From NCBI GenBank assembly GCA_945787485.1, contig CALZHV010000038.1, positions 1 through 14,608 of the forward strand: a stretch of 14,608 bases of DNA, given 5' to 3'. The notes under the pieces were generated by a model, which was not told the DNA's origin, ran no database searches, and saw only the letters and a list, made by a program, of their open reading frames with translations. This document shows, piece after piece, positions 1 through 7,624 of this stretch (the first letter of the stretch is position 1; each line of letters starts with the position of its first letter). This DNA comes from an uncultured Lachnospiraceae bacterium (GTDB lineage Bacteria > Bacillota > Clostridia > Lachnospirales > Lachnospiraceae). A program made the translations under genes and the position numbers.

Positions 1-1440
1 ACGTACAACTTCTAACCATTCTTTTGCATTAGCAAGTGGAGATTCACCTGTTCCTGTTGGCTGATAGCTCTCTACATCAGGAAGAAGAAGTGGAAGCTGA
101 TCTTCAGGAATAGGTACTGCACCACAGTCAGGACAGTGAACAATAGGAATTGGTTCTCCCCAATATCTCTGACGTGAGAATACCCAGTCACGAAGCTTAT
201 AATTAGTTGTCTTCTTACCATAACCCATCTTTTCAATCATGGCAGGAGCTTCTTTCTTTAATAAAGCTGACTCCATTCCATTCCAATCGCCTGAGGTAAT
301 CATTGTTCCGACAGCATCTGTATATGCCTCTGTCATATTTTCTATTTCTTTTCCATCCTTAGCGATAACCTGAATAATAGGTAAATCAAACTTCTTTGCG
401 AATTCAAAGTCTCTGTCATCATGTGCAGGTACACACATAATCGCACCTGTACCATAGTCAGCTAAAACGTAATCTGACAACCAAATAGGAGTCTTCTTTC
501 CGTTTAAAGGATTAATCGCATAGCTTCCCGTAAATACACCTGTTTTTTCTTTATCCTGCATACGGTCTACATTTGACTTCATGGAAGCATCGTAAATATA
601 TTTTTCGACTGCTTCTCTCGTTTCATCTGTAGCAAGGCTTGCTGCAAGCTTGTGCTCCGGAGCAAGAACCATAAATGTTGCACCGTGAAGTGTATCAGGT
701 CTTGTTGTATAAACAGTGATAACATCATCTTTGCCGTCTACCTTGAAATCAACCTCGGCACCATATGACTTACCAATCCAGTCACTCTGCATCTTCTTAA
801 CCTTCTCAGGCCAGTCAAGCTTGTCTAAGTCAGCAAGAAGTCTGTCTGCGTAAGCTGTAATCTTGAGCATCCACTGACGAAGATTTTTCTTTGTAACATC
901 AGCACCACAACGCTCACATTTTCCGTTTACAACCTCTTCATTTGCAAGTCCTGTCTTACATGACGGACACCAGTTAATCGGCATCTGCTTCTCATAAGCA
1001 AGACCATTCTTGAACATTTGAATAAATATCCACTGAGTCCACTTGTAGAACTCAGGATCAGTTGTATTTACTTCTCTATCCCAATCATAAATTGCTGCAA
1101 TCTGATTAATCTGTCTTTTGATGTTTGCAACATTCTCTGCTGTTGAAATACTTGGATGAACACCATTCTTTATTGCATAATTTTCTGCAGGTAAACCAAA
1201 TGCATCCCATCCCATCGGATGAATAAGATAATGTCCCTGCATCATCTTGTATCTGCTCCATACGTCAGAAATAACATATCCTCTCCAGTGTCCTACATGA
1301 AGACCGTTACCTGATGGATATGGGAACATATCCAAACAATAATATTTAGGTTTTTTTCCGTCATCGACATTAATTGGATTCTTCTCCCAATTATCACGCC
1401 ATTTTGCTTCAATCAACTTATGATTGTATCCGCTAGCCAT
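1..1440 (-). CDS. leuS: Leucyl-tRNA synthetase, N-terminal 480 residues (runs off the window)
   Basis: This enzyme charges tRNA-Leu with leucine in the cytoplasm and edits mischarged tRNA. The frame is open from the ATG at 1440 to base 1, so the C-terminal part (KMSKS loop, anticodon-binding domain) lies outside the window. Seen directly: the class I HIGH signature as HVGH at residues 48-51, a four-cysteine zinc ribbon (C158, C161, C175, C178), the CP1 editing threonine-rich motif TTRPDT at 245-250, and the editing-site stretch AHDDRD ending at D344. The start is supported by GGAGGA seven bases upstream. It is the last gene seen of a four-gene minus-strand operon, 19 bp after the DUF4250 gene. 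That gap is too short for its own T-box leader, so expression should depend on the promoter near 4051-4079 or on an internal promoter. Identification is secure. Confidence 0.97.
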   Translation of the reverse strand, partial: MASGYNHKLIEAKWRDNWEKNPINVDDGKKPKYYCLDMFPYPSGNGLHVGHWRGYVISDVWSRYKMMQGHYLIHPMGWDAFGLPAENYAIKNGVHPSISTAENVANIKRQINQIAAIYDWDREVNTTDPEFYKWTQWIFIQMFKNGLAYEKQMPINWCPSCKTGLANEEVVNGKCERCGADVTKKNLRQWMLKITAYADRLLADLDKLDWPEKVKKMQSDWIGKSYGAEVDFKVDGKDDVITVYTTRPDTLHGATFMVLAPEHKLAASLATDETREAVEKYIYDASMKSNVDRMQDKEKTGVFTGSYAINPLNGKKTPIWLSDYVLADYGTGAIMCVPAHDDRDFEFAKKFDLPIIQVIAKDGKEIENMTEAYTDAVGTMITSGDWNGMESALLKKEAPAMIEKMGYGKKTTNYKLRDWVFSRQRYWGEPIPIVHCPDCGAVPIPEDQLPLLLPDVESYQPTGTGESPLANAKEWLEVVR

Positions 1441-1459
1441 TTTAAATTCCTCCATAGTC

Positions 1460-1645
1460 TTATATAAATTTTCTTAAATTCTCGTCATATTTGTAGTCTA
1501 GCTTTGCTAATTTTTCAATTATTACATTCTGCTCGACATCAAACTGTGCACAAAACTCATCCAATGTAAGCTTGTCATCTCTTAATCTTGTATTTACAAA
1601 GGACAAAAGCATCATCGGATCCTTTGGTAATAACTCAATAGCCAT
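1460..1645 (-). CDS. DUF4250 domain-containing small protein
   Basis: A 61-residue protein of unknown function. The opening ELLPKDPMMLLSFVNTRLRD and the later DEFC...IIEKLAKLDYKYDE pattern match what I know of the DUF4250 family, small proteins common in Clostridia. The predicted layout is a short extended N-terminus, two or three helices, and a final beta hairpin around residues 49-60 (DYKYDENLRKFI). It resembles a small winged-helix or helix-turn-helix unit, but no DNA-binding role is shown. Its ATG overlaps the TAA of the preceding gene by one base (TAATG), so translation is probably coupled. The ribosome binding site (AGGTGAGG) lies inside the last codons of that gene. leuS follows 19 bp later. 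The size is normal for the family. Confidence 0.85.
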   Translation of the reverse strand: MAIELLPKDPMMLLSFVNTRLRDDKLTLDEFCAQFDVEQNVIIEKLAKLDYKYDENLRKFI

Positions 1646-2547
1646 TATAACACCTCACCTGTTATGAGCCATGGTGAAGGCTGAGTTACAAATACACTGT
1701 TTCTGTCTGTTTTGGAAACGGTAATCTGCATAACTTCCATATTACCAATGTTGTATTTTTTAAACAAATCCTTAATACCTGCAAGTATATCAAGCTCCAA
1801 TGTGTAAATAACAAACTGCATTTTAGGATTTTTCTTAAGAAGTCTTTGAATATCTTCTTCAAGATGCTTGTTTGCAACAATAAATGACAATCTTGGAGCC
1901 GGAATACTGTCCATTGACTCCTGATCAAGATCAGGTATTATTTTTACATTATGTACGCCAAACTGTTTAACATTGTCTTCCATTGTTTCCTTGGCACCCT
2001 TGTCATTTTCAACACATATTATTGTACCGTCAACTGCAACAAATGCAGCCTCAATTGCAATACTCTCTGCATCCACAAGGCAAATTGTATCCTGTGAATC
2101 AACTCCAAGCAAGCTCATTATGACAGCTCTAATTTCATTTCCAACATACTTGATAGGTCCTTTTGAAAACATTTCGTTCTTCATACCTATGCGATATGAC
2201 TCTCTTGTGTTCTCGTTTAAGATAAAAATTACTGTAGGCTCTGTAATCTTTTTATTGATTACCTCTTTAATCTTTGCCTGCTTTATCTGTCCATTTTCCT
2301 TTGTACCTGCACCGTACCACATATCAAGCTCGCCGAAGCCTGCTTCCCAAAAATCATAAAACAAATCTTCATGTGTCTCATCTGCAAATACAAGCACTCT
2401 TTTGTGTGTCTCAACAAATGGAATAACATTCTTCATTTTGCCACATATATCAAATAGCTTTATTTTCTCCGGACTTACTTCCATCTTTGATGAAAAATAA
2501 CCCATCCAATTTAAAATATCTTCTGTCGTATAGCATCCTTTTGCCAT
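1645..2547 (-). CDS. Degenerate CbiE/CbiT-like (precorrin-6Y methylase-like) protein
   Basis: A 300-residue protein whose C-terminal part follows the CbiT methyltransferase pattern along its whole length. A lead-in helix IRAVIMSLL (139-147) comes first, then an IEAA helix start (165-168), then the second strand ending in an acidic residue (IICVE, E180), the stretch VKQFGVHNVKII (193-204), and a final strand with MEVMQITVSK (270-279). In active CbiT the loop before IEAA is GxGxG-like. Here residues 157-164 read LVDAESIA with no glycine, so the SAM site looks lost. Residues 1-130 resemble only the C-terminal half of CbiE and lack its N-terminal methylase motif. No other cobalamin gene is present. 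It sits 51 bp after the AI-2E family gene with a strong GGAGG site, and overlaps the DUF4250 gene. I infer a non-catalytic or repurposed protein. The true role is unknown. Confidence 0.65.
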   Translation of the reverse strand: MAKGCYTTEDILNWMGYFSSKMEVSPEKIKLFDICGKMKNVIPFVETHKRVLVFADETHEDLFYDFWEAGFGELDMWYGAGTKENGQIKQAKIKEVINKKITEPTVIFILNENTRESYRIGMKNEMFSKGPIKYVGNEIRAVIMSLLGVDSQDTICLVDAESIAIEAAFVAVDGTIICVENDKGAKETMEDNVKQFGVHNVKIIPDLDQESMDSIPAPRLSFIVANKHLEEDIQRLLKKNPKMQFVIYTLELDILAGIKDLFKKYNIGNMEVMQITVSKTDRNSVFVTQPSPWLITGEVL

Positions 2548-2598
2548 AAGCTTACCTCCATTTACAGTATTTTTAACAATTTATTGAAACATTTATCA

Positions 2599-3972
2599 TT
2601 ATTTATTTTCATCTGTGTCATCTTCATTTGCAGATTTTTTATTTGCTCTTTTTTTTGAGCGTTTTTTCTGCCTGTTCTTTTCCTGCTGATTTACAGTATG
2701 TCTTGCCTCAACTTCATCATCATAGTACGGCTCACCCGTATCCTCATCGAAGCTCTTTAGCAAAACGTATTTATCCGTCTCAGGAGGAAGCTTTTTCTTT
2801 CTTAATCCATCTCTTATCAGCACTTTGCATAATGCATATATGCAGGCAAATACAGGTACACCGATAACCATTCCGGTTAAACCAAACAAATCTCCACCGA
2901 CAATAATTGCAATGAGTACCCATACACTTGATAAACCAATCGAATCTCCAAGAATGAGCGGTCCAAGAATATTTCCGTCAAACTGCTGTAAGCATAATAT
3001 GAATATCAGAAATACAATAAGGTATATCGGTCTGTCCATCATTGCAAGCAACGCTCCCGGAAATGCTCCGAAAAACGGACCGAAAAATGGAATAAAGTTG
3101 GTAACACCGACTATTACGCTTATCAGCACAGCATATGTCATGCCCATTGCGCTCGTAAAGATAAAGCACAAAATACCCATAATTATTGAGTCAATAATTT
3201 TGCCACTTATATATCCACCAAATACTTTGTTGGCATACACAAGTCCTGCCATTATTTTATTGCCGACTCTCTTATTAAAAATGCAATATATTATCTTCTT
3301 TCCAATTGCAATAAATTTCTGTTTCATTGCAAGAAAGAAGCATGAAAACAAAAGTCCGACAAAGAAATTGAATATTGCTTTGACACCACCGACAACACCG
3401 CTTGATACTGATAAAACAATAGTATCGATGTTAGGTGTAACCTTATCAGCAACAAGCTGTTCAACCTTTTCCTGTACAAAATCTATTATTGTAGCAGAAT
3501 CAAGCTTAATAATACGAATATTATTGCACAGCCATTCAAGCTGTTTCTTTGCCGCTTCCCAATATCCGGGTACATCTTCTATAAGCTGCTTGATACTTGC
3601 AAAAACATGAGGAATAACAACCGAAAAGAAGCCGGACATTGCACCGAGGAAAACAATAATTGTAATTACCACTGCAGGAACATTTGTCTTATCATAAACG
3701 ACTTTGTTAGCTTCCTTATCAGATTTATCAATCTTTTTAATCTTACATACAAGCGCTGTAAGCCCATTTCTGATATACATCATAATTGGATTCAGTAAGA
3801 ATGCAAGTACAAATCCTATGATTACAGGCGTAAATGCACTGATAATGTTGTCCAGTCCTTTCAGCAGACCTCTCCACTCTGAAGCACCAATGGCAAATAT
3901 TATGCATATCATTAATGATACGGTAATGGTAAGTCCTATTTTAAAATATCTGTTATCGAATTTCTTACCCAT
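2599..3972 (-). CDS. AI-2E family transporter (TqsA/PerM/YdiK-like permease)
   Basis: A 457-residue polytopic membrane protein of the AI-2E exporter-like family (PF01594). Hydrophobic segments are visible at about 11-30, 42-63, 99-120, 198-216, 258-280, 282-310, 315-330 and 348-385. A soluble helical stretch at 121-190 is typical of the family. The best signatures are TNFIPFFGPFFGAFPG (291-306) and GNILGPLILGDSIGL (333-347). After the last membrane segment, a cytoplasmic tail (386-457) carries a lysine/arginine-rich block (431-447) and then an acidic end (449-456). This tail is longer than in short family members. The family includes autoinducer-2 exporters and Na+/H+ antiporters, so the substrate cannot be named. 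It is first in the operon with the CbiE/CbiT-like gene, DUF4250 and leuS. The ribosome binding site GGAG lies ten bases before the ATG. Confidence 0.9.
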   Translation of the reverse strand: MGKKFDNRYFKIGLTITVSLMICIIFAIGASEWRGLLKGLDNIISAFTPVIIGFVLAFLLNPIMMYIRNGLTALVCKIKKIDKSDKEANKVVYDKTNVPAVVITIIVFLGAMSGFFSVVIPHVFASIKQLIEDVPGYWEAAKKQLEWLCNNIRIIKLDSATIIDFVQEKVEQLVADKVTPNIDTIVLSVSSGVVGGVKAIFNFFVGLLFSCFFLAMKQKFIAIGKKIIYCIFNKRVGNKIMAGLVYANKVFGGYISGKIIDSIIMGILCFIFTSAMGMTYAVLISVIVGVTNFIPFFGPFFGAFPGALLAMMDRPIYLIVFLIFILCLQQFDGNILGPLILGDSIGLSSVWVLIAIIVGGDLFGLTGMVIGVPVFACIYALCKVLIRDGLRKKKLPPETDKYVLLKSFDEDTGEPYYDDEVEARHTVNQQEKNRQKKRSKKRANKKSANEDDTDENK

Positions 3973-4036
3973 TTATTATACACTCCATTTCAAGACAAAG
4001 GTGAGCGATGCAGTCAACATCATTTCCCACATTAAA

Positions 4037-4049
4037 GCATTATTAATGC
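4037..4049. promoter_or_regulatory. 13-bp palindrome at the predicted transcription start (possible operator)
   Basis: The bases GCATTATTAATGC form a perfect inverted repeat, six-base arms around a central T. It begins two bases beyond the -10 box of the predicted minus-strand promoter and covers its expected +1. That is a usual place for a repressor site. It could also be a short hairpin at the 5' end of the transcript, or chance in AT-rich DNA. Confidence 0.35.
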
Positions 4050-4050
4050 A

Positions 4051-4079
4051 AGTATATCAAATTAGCTTATACCTTGCAA
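4051..4079 (-). promoter_or_regulatory. Predicted SigA promoter of the AI-2E transporter-leuS operon
   Basis: On the minus strand, TTGCAA (4074-4079, four of six matches to the -35 consensus), a 17-bp spacer and TATACT (4051-4056, five of six to the -10). Upstream lies an A/T-tract-rich stretch (4085-4150) that could act as an UP-like element. The predicted leader is about 70 bases, too short for a T-box or large riboswitch. Confidence 0.55.
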
Positions 4080-4166
4080 TAAAACCCGCAATTTTTTTGT
4101 TTTATTTCACATTTTCTACATTTTATTTTTATTAAAAAATATAAAGGTTTATAATTATTATTGTGT

Positions 4167-4195
4167 TTGACACATAATAGATTATTGACTAAAAT
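4167..4195 (+). promoter_or_regulatory. Predicted SigA promoter of the plus-strand ATPase gene
   Basis: TTGACA (4167-4172), a 17-bp spacer, and TAAAAT (4190-4195, five of six matches). The ATG at 4228 follows with GGAG at 4218-4221, six bases before it. The leader would be about 25 bases. The position and spacing make this a convincing own promoter, divergent from the transporter operon. Confidence 0.75.
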
Positions 4196-4227
4196 GAATT
4201 TATATTATTCAATTTATGGAGTGAAAA

Positions 4228-5523
4228 ATGTACAGAAACATTATAAATGATTTTGTTGTATGGTTTGAAGAACCAAAAAGAAAAATATTACATTTAAAAG
4301 GTGCTTACGGTGTAGGAAAAACATGGGCAGTCAAGGATTTTGCCACTGCTTTTTTTTCAAACCGGATTTACGTTGATTTGGATGAGAAAAATGAATATCT
4401 TGATATAATTTTTTCGCAGGATACGGAATACGAAGAAAAAATCAACATGACAGACAAGCTTATTGAAAATGATTTCGGAGCTTTTGACTGTACTGATACA
4501 TTACTTATTTTTGATAATCTTCCAAATTGCAGGGAATGTGATGAATTCTTTTACAACTATGCAAAAAAGCACAGACATTACGTTATTTGTCTCATAAGCA
4601 ATTCCATGCAAATTACAGAATTTGAGTATGGGCATCCTGATGTTTTCAGAGTATTACGTCTCCGCCCTTTATCATTTGAAGAATATCTTATTGCCAACAA
4701 GGCACTTCCTCTTATATCTGCTGTTCAAAATAACAAGGCAAAGGAATTAAATCCGTTTGAAATAGCATCCATAACAAGATTTTTGACGGAATATATGCAA
4801 ACAGGCGGAATGCCGGCAATTGTTAATAATTTTATAAAAAATAAAGATTATAATAAAGTTCGTGAAATGCAGCTTGATTTGATTAAAGAATATGAACAGA
4901 AAATTAAATCGCATATGTCCTCTTCGCTTGCAACAAGATGTAAGCGCATATGGAAGAGTATTCCAAAACAGCTTTGTCAGGATAACAAAAAATTCATGTA
5001 CAAGTATGTTGAAGAAAATGCGCGTGCCCGCGAATATGCTGATGCAACCCAGACGCTTTGCGATCTCGGTTTTATACGAAAAATGCCAAAGCTGACTAAG
5101 GGAGAAATGCCACTTGAAGATTATGTTGATTACAAATCATTTCAGCTTTTTCTCATTGATCATGGTCTGTTGCGCGCAATATATGGCAATCCTGTAGGAG
5201 AAGACGTTAAACTTGAGTCCATGTTAAACGAAAATAATTTTGCTGTAGCAGAACAATATATTTTTCAGGAATTAAGCAACAAAGTCGGTCCAATATATTA
5301 TTGGAATTCAGGTGCTACGGCACGTGTGCCATTCATTTACGAAGGGGATGGTTCACCTATACCCGTTGATATAAGATTTAAAAACAACAACAAAGCTCAG
5401 AACATCAAAACCTTTATTGCAAAAAATCCTGAGGTTAATTTATCTGTCAAAATATCTTACGAACAGGTTTCACTTAATAACAACGTTTTGAATATTCCGA
5501 TATACGGATTGTGGAATTTGTAA
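4228..5523 (+). CDS. AAA_14/DUF4143-type ATPase with altered catalytic signatures
   Basis: A 431-residue protein with an N-terminal AAA ATPase domain and a C-terminal DUF4143-like domain. Seen: Walker A GAYGVGKT (25-32), a Walker B strand TLLIFDN (91-97), the family's RPLSFEEYL (146-154) and GGMPAIV (193-199) motifs, and the region KSIPKQL...KKFMYKYVEENARAREY (243-270). DUF4143 markers are LFLIDHGLL (307-315) and YYWNSG (357-362). Family members usually have DE in Walker B, and near the C-terminus an E-V-D-F ... E-V-K signature like PD-(D/E)XK nucleases. Here these read D96-N97, RVPF (366-369) and VDIR (380-383). ATP binding looks kept, while hydrolysis and any nuclease-like chemistry look doubtful. 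The physiological role of the family is poorly known. It is the only plus-strand gene, flanked by its own promoter and a terminator. Confidence 0.85.
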   Translation: MYRNIINDFVVWFEEPKRKILHLKGAYGVGKTWAVKDFATAFFSNRIYVDLDEKNEYLDIIFSQDTEYEEKINMTDKLIENDFGAFDCTDTLLIFDNLPNCRECDEFFYNYAKKHRHYVICLISNSMQITEFEYGHPDVFRVLRLRPLSFEEYLIANKALPLISAVQNNKAKELNPFEIASITRFLTEYMQTGGMPAIVNNFIKNKDYNKVREMQLDLIKEYEQKIKSHMSSSLATRCKRIWKSIPKQLCQDNKKFMYKYVEENARAREYADATQTLCDLGFIRKMPKLTKGEMPLEDYVDYKSFQLFLIDHGLLRAIYGNPVGEDVKLESMLNENNFAVAEQYIFQELSNKVGPIYYWNSGATARVPFIYEGDGSPIPVDIRFKNNNKAQNIKTFIAKNPEVNLSVKISYEQVSLNNNVLNIPIYGLWNL

Positions 5524-5529
5524 TATTAT

Positions 5530-5562
5530 AAAAAAGCTTCTGAATAACTCAGAAGCTTTTTT
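5530..5562. terminator. Bidirectional Rho-independent terminator between the ATPase gene and nadE
   Basis: The arms at 5530-5543 (AAAAAAGCTTCTGA) and 5549-5562 (its perfect complement) enclose a five-base loop. The stem core is followed by six U residues in either direction. It begins seven bases after the ATPase stop codon and lies about 85 bp beyond the nadE stop on the other strand, as expected for a shared terminator of convergent genes. Confidence 0.93.
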
Positions 5563-5582
5563 ATATTGTTTATCACAATCGA

Positions 5583-5626
5583 TTATATTACTCTTATATA
5601 ATTCTTATATTACTCTCATACAATTC
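5583..5626. repeat. Two 22-bp imperfect tandem repeats downstream of nadE
   Basis: Bases 5583-5604 and 5605-5626 are direct tandem copies differing at two positions (T/C changes at the 13th and 17th bases). A partial third copy starts at 5627 (TTATA). They lie between the nadE stop and the shared terminator, in AT-rich non-coding DNA. No function is evident. Replication slippage is the simplest origin. Confidence 0.75.
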
Positions 5627-5645
5627 TTATAAATTTTGTCTCATT

Positions 5646-7571
5646 TTATAACATAAATTGTTCCGGCTCTATTTCTGCCGGCAGTCTAAGGTCTCCTCTT
5701 GGGCTAACGGAAACTGTACCGACCTTGACTCCGTCCGGCATACAATTTCGTTTAAACTGCTGCATGAAAAATCTTTTGTAAAATACGTTTTGCCACTTCT
5801 TTATTTCTTCATCACTGAATGAATATTCTTTATCATTCTTCACAGCCTCTTTACACAGCTCATAAACCTGTTCAGGTGTCATTCCGTAACGAAGAGTATA
5901 ATATAAATAGAAATCATGAAGGATATATGAACCGACTGTATCCTCAGTCTTTTGAGCAATTGTTCCGTCTGCATTTGGAGGCAAAAGCTCAGGGCTTACC
6001 GGCGTATCAATAATATCTTCTATAACAGGTGCTATTTTTTCAAACCCGTTTCTTCCCATTTCATGTCCAACCTGGTCAACCAAAGTTCGTACCAAAGTCT
6101 TTGGAATACTTGTATTTACTGCATACATACTCATATGGTCACCATTGTATGTGCACCATCCGAGAGCAAGCTCCGATAAGTCTCCGGTACCGACTACAAA
6201 TCCTCCCTCTTTGTTGGCAACATCCATGAGTATTTGAGTTCTTTCTCTTGCCTGGCAATTTTCATATGTTATATCGTGAACAGCTTCGTCGTGTCCAATA
6301 TCTTTAAAATGCTGTCTTACAGAATCTACAATACTAATCTCCCTTATGTCGCATCCAAGTATTTCCATAAGTGCTGTAGAGTTATTCTTCGTTCTGTCAG
6401 TTGTTCCAAAACCGGGCATTGTTATGCCAACTACCATTTTTTCCGGTAGTCCCAGATTCTTAACTGCCTGCGCGCTTACAAGCAATGCAAGCGTTGAATC
6501 AAGACCTCCTGATACACCTACAACAATACATTTACAATGTGTTGTTTCTATACGTCTCATGAGCCCTGCAACCTGCATGTTAAATATCGAAATGCATCGT
6601 TCAAGTACATTTTTCTTTGGAACAAAAGGTGTAAGTGAAATATTTGCCTTAATATTATTTTTTTTGATAAGACTGCATTTACATTTAATTTCTTCGAATT
6701 TTCTATTATTAAAAGCAAGCTTACAATCTGCAAAGGTTTTGTTTGCAAGTCTGTCATGTCGTAGCTTTGCGATATTTATATCCCTGATAAGAATTTTTTC
6801 TTCAAACGGCTTTTGCTCACCTATAAGCTTTCCTGCTTCATATATAAGATTATGACCGCTAAAAACCAAGTCCGATGTAGATTCATATCTTCCTGCCGAA
6901 ACATACACATAAGCGCAAATACAGCTTGCCGCCATTGCAGCAATCAAATTCTTTCTATACTGTTCTTTACCAATCACCTCATTAGACGCAGAAAGATTTA
7001 ATATGAGCTCGGCACCATTCATTGCAAGCATTCTTCCGGGTGAAACAGGTGCCCATGCATCCTCACATATTTCGATACCAAGCTTTACATAGTCATCCTC
7101 ATCACCATATTTTATTATAATATTATTTCCAAAATATGTTGTTCTCCCGCTTGGAAGGACAATCTTTTCAGCATCCGTCGTTGCACCTGTAAACCATCTT
7201 TTTTCATAGAATTCACCATAATTAGGTAAAAAAGTTTTTGGCACAATGGCTGCTATTTCTCCATTTTTTATAAATGCAGCACAATTAAACAACACTCCGT
7301 CTTTTTCAAACGGAAGCCCGACAACAAGTGCAGCATTATCAGTTACTTTTTTGCAAAGACTTTCTAAACCTTCTAAAGTATTATTCAGAAGATTCCTATT
7401 AGTGAACAAATCAGCACACGTATATCCGGTCAAAGACAATTCCGGAGTTACAATTATATCTGTATCATCACAATAATCATGATATAATGATAATATTTCT
7501 TCGACATTTTTTTTGACATTCCCAATATGGACTTTCGGCGATAAAGCTGCCACTCTAATCATATTATTCAT
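5646..7571 (-). CDS. nadE: Glutamine-dependent NAD+ synthase
   Basis: This enzyme makes NAD+ from deamido-NAD+, ATP and ammonia, the last step of NAD synthesis, in the cytoplasm. The 641 residues hold two domains. The N-terminal nitrilase-type glutaminase (about 5-290) releases ammonia from glutamine, with the catalytic triad visible as E44 (TPELSLTGY), K112 (VPKTFLPNYGEF) and C169 (GIEICEDAW). The C-terminal synthetase (about 325-640) has the PP-loop SGGLDS (354-359) and GTGDLSELALGWCTYNGDHM (461-480). The length is normal for the large, glutamine-using form. Of the two nearby ATGs, the first (7571) is preferred because AAAGGGG lies twelve bases upstream, against 21 for the second. It is the last gene of the glyA-ftsH-yfbR-nadE cluster, 53 bp after the deoxynucleotidase gene. 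Confidence 0.96.
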   Translation of the reverse strand: MNNMIRVAALSPKVHIGNVKKNVEEILSLYHDYCDDTDIIVTPELSLTGYTCADLFTNRNLLNNTLEGLESLCKKVTDNAALVVGLPFEKDGVLFNCAAFIKNGEIAAIVPKTFLPNYGEFYEKRWFTGATTDAEKIVLPSGRTTYFGNNIIIKYGDEDDYVKLGIEICEDAWAPVSPGRMLAMNGAELILNLSASNEVIGKEQYRKNLIAAMAASCICAYVYVSAGRYESTSDLVFSGHNLIYEAGKLIGEQKPFEEKILIRDINIAKLRHDRLANKTFADCKLAFNNRKFEEIKCKCSLIKKNNIKANISLTPFVPKKNVLERCISIFNMQVAGLMRRIETTHCKCIVVGVSGGLDSTLALLVSAQAVKNLGLPEKMVVGITMPGFGTTDRTKNNSTALMEILGCDIREISIVDSVRQHFKDIGHDEAVHDITYENCQARERTQILMDVANKEGGFVVGTGDLSELALGWCTYNGDHMSMYAVNTSIPKTLVRTLVDQVGHEMGRNGFEKIAPVIEDIIDTPVSPELLPPNADGTIAQKTEDTVGSYILHDFYLYYTLRYGMTPEQVYELCKEAVKNDKEYSFSDEEIKKWQNVFYKRFFMQQFKRNCMPDGVKVGTVSVSPRGDLRLPAEIEPEQFML

Positions 7572-7624
7572 AAATTAATGATACCCCTTTTTATTATTTA
7601 TGCCGGCATACGGCTGTTAAATTA

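Noticed and set aside
1973..2359. A 128-codon open frame on the plus strand
   Set aside because: Antisense shadow of the CbiE/CbiT-like gene, without start signals or recognisable motifs.
2825..3610. A 261-codon open frame on the plus strand
   Set aside because: It lies wholly antisense to the AI-2E family gene, has no ribosome binding site or promoter, and its composition mirrors the codons of the membrane protein opposite.
2599..3972. Calling the transporter an autoinducer-2 exporter
   Set aside because: The family name covers proteins with different substrates, ion antiporters among them, and nothing here points to AI-2.
6346..6855. A 169-codon open frame on the plus strand
   Set aside because: Antisense to nadE, which is unambiguous; no ribosome binding site and no family resemblance.
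7600..7609. Palindrome ATGCCGGCAT between yfbR and nadE as an operator or terminator
   Set aside because: Ten bases, no U-tract and no promoter beside it. Chance is a sufficient explanation.
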